NCBI GenBank assembly: GCA_029932035.1 | Contig: JAOZQV010000253.1 | Coordinates: forward strand, 1-5,744 | DNA length: 5,744 nt | Direction of reading: 5' to 3' | Origin: Deltaproteobacteria bacterium | GTDB taxonomy: Bacteria; Desulfobacterota; DSM-4660; Desulfatiglandales; Desulfatiglandaceae | In this document: positions 1 through 5,744 of the stretch, in pieces | Layout: each line of letters begins with the position of its first letter | How positions within the stretch are numbered: position 1 is the stretch's first letter | Notes under the pieces: model-generated | The model's input: only the letters and a program-made list of their open reading frames with translations | The model's database searches: none | Told to the model about the DNA's origin: nothing | Translations under genes and position numbers: made by a program

Positions 1-580
1 TATCAGGCCCATGGTTGCAGCTGAAGAACGCTTTCAGGTTGAGATCACATCGGAAGAGCTGGATAAGGCATTCTGTCGTTCCACACAGGCCCTCGGAAAC
101 GGAAAAAACGATAAGATCGCGGATATCGTCTATGTCAAGCCCGATGTTTTTGAGACCAAAGCAACGGTTCAGATTGCCGAGGAAATCGGGCAGATAAACG
201 CTGGTTTACTCAAAGATAAGCGACCTTACCTGTTGGTTGGGCCGGGAAGATGGGGCTCTGCTGACAGGTGGCTTGGCATCCCGGTTCAATGGCGGCATAT
301 TTCAGGGGTAGGCGCTATTATCGAACTGAGGAATGAAAAGCTGAAGGCCGATCCTTCACAGGGATCCCACTTTTTTCAGAATATCACATCCTTGGGGATC
401 GATTATGTTACGGTTACGGAAGGCCCAGAATCAGAAGATCGTTTTGATTGGCAATGGCTAGATTCCCTGCCTGTTGTTCAGGAAACGCCCTTTTTGAGGC
501 ACGTGAGAGTGGGAAAACCCTTAATCCTAAAGATTGACGGCAGAAAGGCCCAGTGTGTAATAATTGGAGATCAGGAATAA
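1..580 (+). CDS. PEP/pyruvate-binding (PEP synthase/PPDK-like) protein, C-terminal part
   Basis: This is the 3' end of a larger gene. The frame is open to the first base (Ile-Arg-Pro precede the first Met at base 11), so that Met is probably internal and the true start lies upstream. The visible 192 residues match, from memory, the C-terminal region of the large PEP/pyruvate-binding proteins (PEP synthase/pyruvate phosphate dikinase group) common in Desulfobacterota and Bacteroidetes. Counting from the Met at base 11, the hallmarks are RPYLLVGPGRWGS (71-83), LGIPVQW (88-94) and DPSQGSHFFQNITSLGIDY (114-132). The nucleotide-grasp and phospho-histidine domains that would define the reaction are outside the window, and this tail does not resemble the PEP-utilising TIM barrel of classical PPDK, so the exact activity (pyruvate/PEP interconversion or a non-catalytic relative) cannot be settled. 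The stop is 25 bp before gdhA, which suggests co-transcription. Family assignment is fairly secure; function is inferred. Confidence 0.75.
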   Translation, partial: IRPMVAAEERFQVEITSEELDKAFCRSTQALGNGKNDKIADIVYVKPDVFETKATVQIAEEIGQINAGLLKDKRPYLLVGPGRWGSADRWLGIPVQWRHISGVGAIIELRNEKLKADPSQGSHFFQNITSLGIDYVTVTEGPESEDRFDWQWLDSLPVVQETPFLRHVRVGKPLILKIDGRKAQCVIIGDQE

Positions 581-592
581 TCACAAACTTAA

Positions 593-600
593 TAGGAGGT
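593..600 (+). promoter_or_regulatory. Strong Shine-Dalgarno site of gdhA
   Basis: TAGGAGGT lies 5 nt before the ATG at 606 and is almost the full anti-16S complement. It decides the gdhA start. The same frame also has an ATG at 564, but that one has no such site, overlaps the upstream gene by 17 bp and would add 14 residues not expected in the family. The next genes have comparable sites: GGAGGG at 2053-2058 for asnA and AAGGAG at 3225-3230 for carB. Confidence 0.85.
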
Positions 601-605
601 CACTC

Positions 606-1955
606 ATGTCAGACATTTTGAAAAGCATCGTAGCAAGAGACCCTAACGAAAAGGAATTTCATCAGGCAGTGCAGGAGGTTTTGGAAACGGTTCAACCTGT
701 TTTGGACCGAAATCCTGAGTACCGTCAATCTGCTGTTATTGAAAGAATTACTGAGCCGGAACGGGTAATTATGTTTCGGGTTCCTTGGGTTGATGACCAG
801 GGACAGGTCCAGGTAAATAGGGGATTTAGAATACAGATGAACAGCGCAATCGGGCCTTATAAAGGAGGCCTCCGCTTTCATCCTTCGGTAAACTTGAGCA
901 TCCTCAAGTTCTTGGCATTTGAGCAGGTCTTTAAGAATGCCTTGACCACTCTCGCAATGGGAGGCGGGAAAGGCGGCTCTGATTTTGATCCCAAAGGAAA
1001 ATCCGATAATGAAGTCATGCAGTTTTGCCAGAGTTTCATGTCTGAGCTTTGCCGTCATATCGGGCCAAATACTGATATTCCCGCCGGAGACATTGGCGTA
1101 GGGGCGAGAGAAATCGGGTACCTCTTTGGCATGTACAAGAAATTAACCAATGAATTTACAGGTGTGTTGACCGGTAAGAGCCTTAGCTGGGGGGGGAGCC
1201 TTATCCGACCGGAGGCAACCGGGTATGGCTGCGTCTATTTTGCGGCAGAGATGTTGGCCACAAAAAATGACAACCTTGAGGGCAAAACCTGCTTAGTATC
1301 GGGGTCGGGAAATGTGGCCCAGTATACCGTCGAAAAAATCATAGAATTGGGTGGCAAGGTTGTTACCCTTTCTGATTCATCAGGTTACATCTATGATGAA
1401 GAAGGTATTGATAAGGACAAGCTAAGTTTTGTTATGAGGCTCAAAAACCTCAGGCGGGGCAGGATCAGTGAATACATTGATAAGTATTCTGAAGCAGTTT
1501 ATACCGAAGTGGACTCCACCCTGGATTATAATCCCCTGTGGAACCATAGGGCCGACTGCGCCTTTCCCAGCGCCACACAGAATGAAATCAATGGAAAAGA
1601 CGCCCAGAATCTGGTCAACAATGGCGTGCAGTTAGTCGCTGAGGGCGCCAACATGCCCTCCACCCCCGAAGCGACCGATATCTACTTAGGCAACAAGCTC
1701 CTCTATGCACCGGGCAAGGCAGCAAATGCAGGCGGCGTGGCGGTATCAGGGCTAGAAATGGCCCAGAACAGCATGCGGTTGAACTGGCCCAGGGAAGAGG
1801 TAGATAATCGACTCAAGATCATCATGAAAAGCATTCATCAGAGTTGCATTGATGCGGCAGCAGACTATGGCCAGCAAGGCAACTATGTGGCGGGGGCCAA
1901 CATCGCAGGTTTTGTGAAAGTGGTAAATGCCATGTTGGATCAAGGGTTGGTGTAA
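606..1955 (+). CDS. gdhA: NADP-type glutamate dehydrogenase
   Basis: Catalyses reductive amination of 2-oxoglutarate with ammonia to glutamate in the cytoplasm, probably as a hexamer. At 449 aa it is full length for the bacterial family (E. coli GdhA is 447). The substrate domain carries YKGGLRFHPSVNLS (85-98), with K86 and K110 as likely substrate-binding lysines, GGGKGG (119-124) with catalytic-site lysine K122, and PAGDIGVGAREIGYL (159-173) with the catalytic aspartate D162. The Rossmann domain has SGSGNVAQY (232-240). The strand after it ends LSDSSG (255-260), as in NADP-dependent E. coli GdhA rather than the Gly-Pro-Asp of NAD-dependent clostridial enzyme, so a biosynthetic NADPH role is inferred. 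Further signatures are AEGANMPST (345-353) and APGKAANAGGVAVSGLEMAQNS (from 368). The start at 606 is chosen for its strong ribosome binding site. A hairpin follows 28 bp after the stop. No defects are seen. Confidence 0.97.
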   Translation: MSDILKSIVARDPNEKEFHQAVQEVLETVQPVLDRNPEYRQSAVIERITEPERVIMFRVPWVDDQGQVQVNRGFRIQMNSAIGPYKGGLRFHPSVNLSILKFLAFEQVFKNALTTLAMGGGKGGSDFDPKGKSDNEVMQFCQSFMSELCRHIGPNTDIPAGDIGVGAREIGYLFGMYKKLTNEFTGVLTGKSLSWGGSLIRPEATGYGCVYFAAEMLATKNDNLEGKTCLVSGSGNVAQYTVEKIIELGGKVVTLSDSSGYIYDEEGIDKDKLSFVMRLKNLRRGRISEYIDKYSEAVYTEVDSTLDYNPLWNHRADCAFPSATQNEINGKDAQNLVNNGVQLVAEGANMPSTPEATDIYLGNKLLYAPGKAANAGGVAVSGLEMAQNSMRLNWPREEVDNRLKIIMKSIHQSCIDAAADYGQQGNYVAGANIAGFVKVVNAMLDQGLV

Positions 1956-1983
1956 AACTCTGGATGGACACTATGCAATGAGA

Positions 1984-2029
1984 ATGGGGCAACCAGCGCT
2001 TTGTGCGATATGATGGTTGTCCCATCTTT
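1984..2029 (+). terminator. Hairpin between gdhA and asnA: possible weak terminator or attenuator
   Basis: Bases 1984-1995 (ATGGGGCAACCA) pair with 2014-2025 (TGGTTGTCCCAT) in a 12-bp stem with a single G.U wobble (1989/2020). The 18-nt loop can fold a small inner stem, 1996-1999 with 2003-2006. The stem is followed by CTTT, then AAAG, so the U-tract is short and termination would probably be partial. It sits in the only sizeable gap of the window, after gdhA, which fits a partial terminator or an mRNA processing/stability element reducing read-through into asnA-carB. An operator is another possibility, since the inverted repeat is also symmetric at the DNA level. The pairing is read directly from the sequence; the function is inferred. 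Confidence 0.5.
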
Positions 2030-2067
2030 AAAGACATTCATATTCGTAAATTGGAGGGCCGTACACG

Positions 2068-3198
2068 ATGAGCGACAAAAAGGCAGACCTGGCCGGACCT
2101 GGCATCGGAGACTATGCCGAGTTAGAGAAGATCCTGCCCCAGGACTATAGTTCTCTATTAAACCCAAAGGAAACACAGCAGGCCGTTACCGCGCTGAAAG
2201 AGTACATCGAGGAAAATATGTGCAAGGAACTCAACCTGATAAGGGTAACGGTTCCTCTGATTGTAGATGTCGAAAGCGGGGTGAACGACTATCTGGACCG
2301 TGACGGCTCACGCACACCGGTCCAGTTTCACATTTCAAACGATTATGATAAAAACCCCATTGATGCCCAGGTGGTGCAGGCTGCAACCAAGTGGAAACGT
2401 ATGGCCCTGAAACAGTTCGGGATGGATATCGGTGAAGGGCTGTACACTGATATGCACGCTGTTCGCAAGGACTACTTCCTGGACCACGATCATAGCGCTT
2501 ATGTGGACCAGTGGGACTGGGAAATTGCCATAACGGATAAGCAGCGCAAACTCCACTACCTGAAAGATGTGGTTGAAAAGATCTGGAAGGTCCTCAAGGG
2601 CGCAGAGGTGCATGTCCAGGGGCTTTTCCCCCAGTTGAAGACGGACAAATACCCGGATATGCCTGAGAGGCTTACATTCCTCCATGCCGAGGATATTCTT
2701 GATATGTATCCCGACCTGCCGCGCAAGGAGCGCGAGACAGAGATCGTCAAAAAATATTCCGCCGTCTTCATCTATGGGATCGGATGGACCCTCCAGGATG
2801 GGTATCCGCACGAACTCAGGGCGCCGGACTACGACGACTGGGTCACAGAAACAGTGTCTGAAGATGGCAGACCGATGCATGGTCTGAATGGAGATATCCT
2901 TGTGTGGAATCCGGTGACAAAGCGGCGCCATGAACTGACATCCATGGGTATTCGCGTAAATGCCGAAACCCTCAAACAGCAATTGGAGATGACCGGTCAG
3001 CTCGATTTCCTGAAGTTCCCATACCATAAAGCCATCATAAATGATGAAATACCTCTCAGCATCGGTGGCGGGATCGGCCAGTCCCGTACCTTCATGCTTT
3101 TCTTAAAAAAGGCGCACCTTGGAGAGGTCAGTGCAACTGTATGGCCAAAGATACTCAAGGAGATCTGCAGGAAGAAGAATATACATGTCATAGAGTGA
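2068..3198 (+). CDS. asnA: Aspartate-ammonia ligase (asparagine synthetase A)
   Basis: Makes asparagine from aspartate, ammonia and ATP (giving AMP and PPi) in the cytoplasm. It is the class II tRNA-synthetase-like, glutamine-independent enzyme. Family motifs are clear: TKWKR (107-111), GEGLYTDMHAVR (122-133), HSAYVDQWDWE (142-152), SAVFIYGIG (231-239), RAPDYDDW (251-258), GLNGDILVWNP (272-282), ELTSMGIRV (289-297) and SIGGGIGQSR (331-340). Residues D74, K110, R133 and Q148 align by eye with E. coli D46, K77, R100 and Q116. At 376 aa it is longer than E. coli AsnA (330) or the Bacteroides-type enzyme (about 345), mainly from an N-terminal extension of roughly 18-26 residues, small insertions, and a longer C-terminus. 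The usual VVHSLAKWKR motif reads VVQAATKWKR (102-111), replacing the conserved His-Ser pair. The start is backed by GGAGGG 9 nt upstream. carB follows 42 bp later with no terminator between, so the two are probably co-transcribed. Confidence 0.95.
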   Translation: MSDKKADLAGPGIGDYAELEKILPQDYSSLLNPKETQQAVTALKEYIEENMCKELNLIRVTVPLIVDVESGVNDYLDRDGSRTPVQFHISNDYDKNPIDAQVVQAATKWKRMALKQFGMDIGEGLYTDMHAVRKDYFLDHDHSAYVDQWDWEIAITDKQRKLHYLKDVVEKIWKVLKGAEVHVQGLFPQLKTDKYPDMPERLTFLHAEDILDMYPDLPRKERETEIVKKYSAVFIYGIGWTLQDGYPHELRAPDYDDWVTETVSEDGRPMHGLNGDILVWNPVTKRRHELTSMGIRVNAETLKQQLEMTGQLDFLKFPYHKAIINDEIPLSIGGGIGQSRTFMLFLKKAHLGEVSATVWPKILKEICRKKNIHVIE

Positions 3199-3240
3199 GA
3201 GTTTTACGAGACCATCAAACTTGAAAGGAGAATTTTCTTT

Positions 3241-5744
3241 ATGCCGCGACGCGATGATATCAAAAAGGTGATGATTATCAGTTCAGGGCCGATCGTTATC
3301 GGTCAGGCCTGTGAATTCGATTACTCGGGGACCCAGGCCTGCAAGGCCCTTCGGAAGTTAGGATACGAGATTGTCCTCGCTAATTCCAACCCGGCCACTA
3401 TCATGACGGACCCGGGTTTGGCCGAAGCCACCTATATAGAGCCCCTCAACTTAGAGGCCATGACTGAGATCATTGAAAAGGAACGGCCTGATGCCCTGCT
3501 TCCCAATCTCGGAGGCCAGACCGGCCTGAATCTTTCCTCGGAACTGGCTCGCACCGGTGTGCTCGAAAAATACGGCGTAAAGATCATCGGGGTTGAGGTC
3601 GATGCCATCAAGCGGGGTGAAGACCGGATTGCATTTAAAGAAACCATGGACAGTCTCGGCATTGAAATGCCTAAGAGCGATCCGGCCTTCAGCGTAGAAG
3701 AGGCTGAAAAGATTGCCGAGTCCTTAGGTTACCCCGTGGTCATCCGGCCTGCCTACACCATGGGGGGGACAGGAGGGGGTCTGGTTTATAATGTGGAGGA
3801 GTTGCGAATCATTGCCAGCCGTGGTCTCTCCGCGAGCCTTGTGAACCAGATTCTGGTGGAGGAATCTGTGTTGGGGTGGGAGGAACTGGAACTCGAGGTG
3901 GTGCGGGATGCAAAGGACCAGATGATCACGGTCTGTTTTATCGAAAATGTGGATGCCATGGGTGTTCACACGGGTGACTCCTTTTGCACTGCCCCCATGC
4001 TCACCATTGCCCCTGAGCTTCAACAGCGGCTCCAGAAATATTCCTATGATATTGTAAAGGCCATAAAGGTCATCGGCGGCACCAATGTCCAGTTCGCCCA
4101 TGACCCTAAAACCGGCAGGGTGGTTGTAATCGAAATCAATCCCAGGACATCGAGATCATCGGCCCTGGCCTCCAAGGCTACAGGTTTTCCCATCGCGCTT
4201 ATTTCGGCTATGTTAGCGGGCGGGATGACGTTGGATGAAATCCCCTACTGGAGGGAAGGAACCTTGGACAAGTACACACCGTCAGGGGATTATGTGGTGG
4301 TTAAATTTGCCCGCTGGGCCTTTGAAAAGTTTGAGGGCGCCGAGGACAAATTGGGTACGCAAATGAGGGCAGTGGGCGAAGCCATGAGTATTGGCAAGAA
4401 TTACAAGGAGGCATTCCAGAAGGCGATCCGATCCTTGGAGACAGGCCGGTACGGCTTGGGGTTTGCCAAGGACTTTAATGAAAGACCTCTTGAAGATCTG
4501 ATGGATCTCTTAGCCGAGCCTTCAAGTGAGCGCCAGTTTATTATGTATGAGGCCCTCAGGAAAGGCGCCAGCGTCGAAACCCTCCGTGAAAAGACATATA
4601 TCAAGCAGTGGTTTATTGAGCAGATGAAGGAACTGGTGGACTTAGAGGAGGAAATCCTTAAATACAGGGGAAAGGAACTTCCCGACGAGCTGCTTACCCA
4701 GGCCAAGAAAGACGGGTTTTCGGACCGGCACCTTTCTGGGCTTCTCAATATCCCCGAAAAAGATGTGAGGGAAAAACGGAAGGCCCTGAGTGTTGTAGAA
4801 GGTTGGGAGCCTGTGCCGGTGAGTGGGGTGGAAGATGCGGCCTATTATTTCTCTACCTACAATGCCCCAGACAAGGTAGGGTCCAGCGATAGACGCAAGA
4901 TTATGGTATTAGGCGGCGGGCCCAACAGGATCGGACAGGGGATTGAATTTGACTACTGCTGTGTTCATGCGGCCTTTGCCATACGGGATGAGGGGCTTGA
5001 ATCAATTATGGTCAACTGCAATCCAGAGACAGTTTCCACCGATTATGACACATCAGACAAACTCTACTTTGAGCCACTCACAGTGGAAGACGTCCTGAGT
5101 ATTTATGAAAAAGAGAAACCGGAAGGGGTCATTGTGCAATTCGGAGGCCAGACACCCCTGAATATTGCCAACGAACTGGCCCGGGCCGGGGTTAACATCA
5201 TCGGGACTTCGCCTGACGCCATTGACCTGGCCGAGGATCGGGACCGGTTCCGCAAAAAAATGAGCAAATTAGGTATACCCGAGCCTGAATCGGGGATGGC
5301 GAGTACTTTGGAAGAGGCGCTATTGGTGGCTGAAAGGATCGGTTATCCCCTCATGGTCAGGCCCTCCTATGTGTTAGGTGGACGGGCAATGGAAGTGATC
5401 CATGATGAGGAAATGCTTCGGCGTTATGTGGCTGCCGCAGTGGATGTATCTCCCGAACGGCCGATCCTCATCGACAAGTTTTTAGAAAACGCCATTGAGG
5501 CCGAGGCCGACGCCATTTCAGACGGCACCGATGCCTTTGTGCCCGCTGTCATGGAACATATCGAATTGGCCGGTGTCCATTCCGGGGACTCGGCCTGCGT
5601 GATACCCCCCATCAGCATACCGGCCAAACACCTGAACACAATATACGAGTATACCAGGAGAATCGCAATTGAGTTGAAGGTGGTGGGGTTGATGAACATC
5701 CAGTACGCCATTGCAAATGACACGGTGTACATCCTTGAGGCTAA
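3241..5744 (+). CDS. carB: Carbamoyl-phosphate synthase large subunit, 3' end cut off
   Basis: With the CarA glutaminase subunit, CarB makes carbamoyl phosphate from bicarbonate, ammonia (from glutamine) and two ATP, feeding arginine and pyrimidine synthesis. The frame is open without interruption from the ATG (AAGGAG 10 nt upstream) to the window end: 834 codons of an expected 1,070 or so. The first ATP-grasp half (about 1-400) has GPIVIGQACEFDYSG (16-30), GGQT (91-94), R129, IRPAYTMGGTGGG (168-180), E208, E215 and the metal-site VIEINPRTSRSSALASKATG (296-315). An oligomerisation linker spans about 400-550. The second half repeats the fold with GGGPNRIGQGIEFDYCC (558-574), NCNPETVSTDYDTSD (592-606), FGGQTPL (634-640), RPSYVLGGRAME (707-718) and EHIELAGVHSGDSAC (772-786). 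The window stops at VYILEA plus two bases, right at the second E-x-N-P-R metal motif, so the rest of that domain and the regulatory MGS-like domain are missing. carA is not adjacent on the 5' side. Confidence 0.97.
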   Translation, partial: MPRRDDIKKVMIISSGPIVIGQACEFDYSGTQACKALRKLGYEIVLANSNPATIMTDPGLAEATYIEPLNLEAMTEIIEKERPDALLPNLGGQTGLNLSSELARTGVLEKYGVKIIGVEVDAIKRGEDRIAFKETMDSLGIEMPKSDPAFSVEEAEKIAESLGYPVVIRPAYTMGGTGGGLVYNVEELRIIASRGLSASLVNQILVEESVLGWEELELEVVRDAKDQMITVCFIENVDAMGVHTGDSFCTAPMLTIAPELQQRLQKYSYDIVKAIKVIGGTNVQFAHDPKTGRVVVIEINPRTSRSSALASKATGFPIALISAMLAGGMTLDEIPYWREGTLDKYTPSGDYVVVKFARWAFEKFEGAEDKLGTQMRAVGEAMSIGKNYKEAFQKAIRSLETGRYGLGFAKDFNERPLEDLMDLLAEPSSERQFIMYEALRKGASVETLREKTYIKQWFIEQMKELVDLEEEILKYRGKELPDELLTQAKKDGFSDRHLSGLLNIPEKDVREKRKALSVVEGWEPVPVSGVEDAAYYFSTYNAPDKVGSSDRRKIMVLGGGPNRIGQGIEFDYCCVHAAFAIRDEGLESIMVNCNPETVSTDYDTSDKLYFEPLTVEDVLSIYEKEKPEGVIVQFGGQTPLNIANELARAGVNIIGTSPDAIDLAEDRDRFRKKMSKLGIPEPESGMASTLEEALLVAERIGYPLMVRPSYVLGGRAMEVIHDEEMLRRYVAAAVDVSPERPILIDKFLENAIEAEADAISDGTDAFVPAVMEHIELAGVHSGDSACVIPPISIPAKHLNTIYEYTRRIAIELKVVGLMNIQYAIANDTVYILEA

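Noticed and set aside
564..605. Upstream in-frame ATG that would extend GdhA by 14 residues
   Set aside because: It lacks a ribosome binding site and overlaps the preceding gene, while the ATG at 606 has an excellent site and gives the normal family length.
1189..1196. Run of eight G in gdhA (and seven G at 3762-3768 in carB)
   Set aside because: Both runs encode expected conserved glycines (Trp-Gly-Gly-Ser; Met-Gly-Gly-Thr) and the frames continue normally, so there is no evidence of phase variation or a frameshift.
2017..2045. Possible sigma-70-like promoter for asnA (TTGTCC, 17 nt, ATATTC)
   Set aside because: The -35 matches only partly (4 of 6), the -10 is poor, and the -35 sits inside the hairpin stem. 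Too weak to annotate.
2335..3027. Long antisense open frame (230 codons) opposite asnA
   Set aside because: It lies entirely inside the confidently identified asnA, resembles no family I recognise, and is a by-product of the codon pattern on the other strand. The shorter antisense frames opposite gdhA (609-1058) and carB (3724-4101, 4401-4748, 5424-5732) are rejected for the same reason.
3199..3240. Terminator or promoter between asnA and carB
   Set aside because: The 42-bp gap shows only the carB ribosome binding site; I see no convincing stem or -10/-35 pair.
3289..5026. Repeated protein segments within carB (for example residues 16-30 and 560-574)
   Set aside because: This is the ancient internal duplication found in all CarB proteins, not a novel repeat.

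Overview
The window reads as a densely packed, single-strand stretch of a bacterial chromosome. It holds four genes, all on the + strand: the 3' end of a PEP/pyruvate-binding (PEP synthase/PPDK-like) protein, gdhA (glutamate dehydrogenase), asnA (ammonia-dependent asparagine synthetase), and carB (carbamoyl-phosphate synthase large subunit, cut off by the window end). I see no RNA gene, CRISPR array, insertion sequence or phage gene, and no sign of recent transfer.

Layout. Bases 1-580 encode the C-terminal 192 residues of the PEP synthase-like protein. A 25-bp gap with a near-perfect Shine-Dalgarno leads into gdhA (606-1955, 449 aa). A 112-bp spacer follows, the largest non-coding stretch here, and it holds a 12-bp stem hairpin followed by a short T-rich stretch. 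asnA (2068-3198, 376 aa) comes next, then a 42-bp spacer with no terminator, then carB (3241 to the end, 834 codons visible and open throughout). The truncated carB has no stop codon inside the window, so it is easily missed, but it is the largest gene present.

How the genes work together. GdhA, AsnA and the CarB/CarA complex all put ammonia nitrogen into central metabolites: 2-oxoglutarate to glutamate, aspartate to asparagine, and bicarbonate to carbamoyl phosphate for arginine and pyrimidines. A PEP/pyruvate-interconverting enzyme upstream could supply carbon skeletons. The layout therefore looks like an ammonia-assimilation/amino-acid biosynthesis neighbourhood. The hairpin after gdhA may split it into two expression units (PEPS-like-gdhA and asnA-carB) or tune read-through between them. 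This functional reading is inference from gene identity and spacing.

Organism. Mid-range base composition, strong GGAGG-type ribosome binding sites, the PEP/pyruvate-binding family of the first gene, and the AsnA and CarB sequence style suggest a Gram-negative anaerobe, most likely of the Desulfobacterota (Deltaproteobacteria). This is a judgement from recalled sequences, not a computed placement.

Nothing amounts to an undescribed system. The points most worth a second look are the altered active-site-region motif and N-terminal extension of AsnA, the hairpin before asnA, and the grouping of three ammonia-fixing enzymes without carA.
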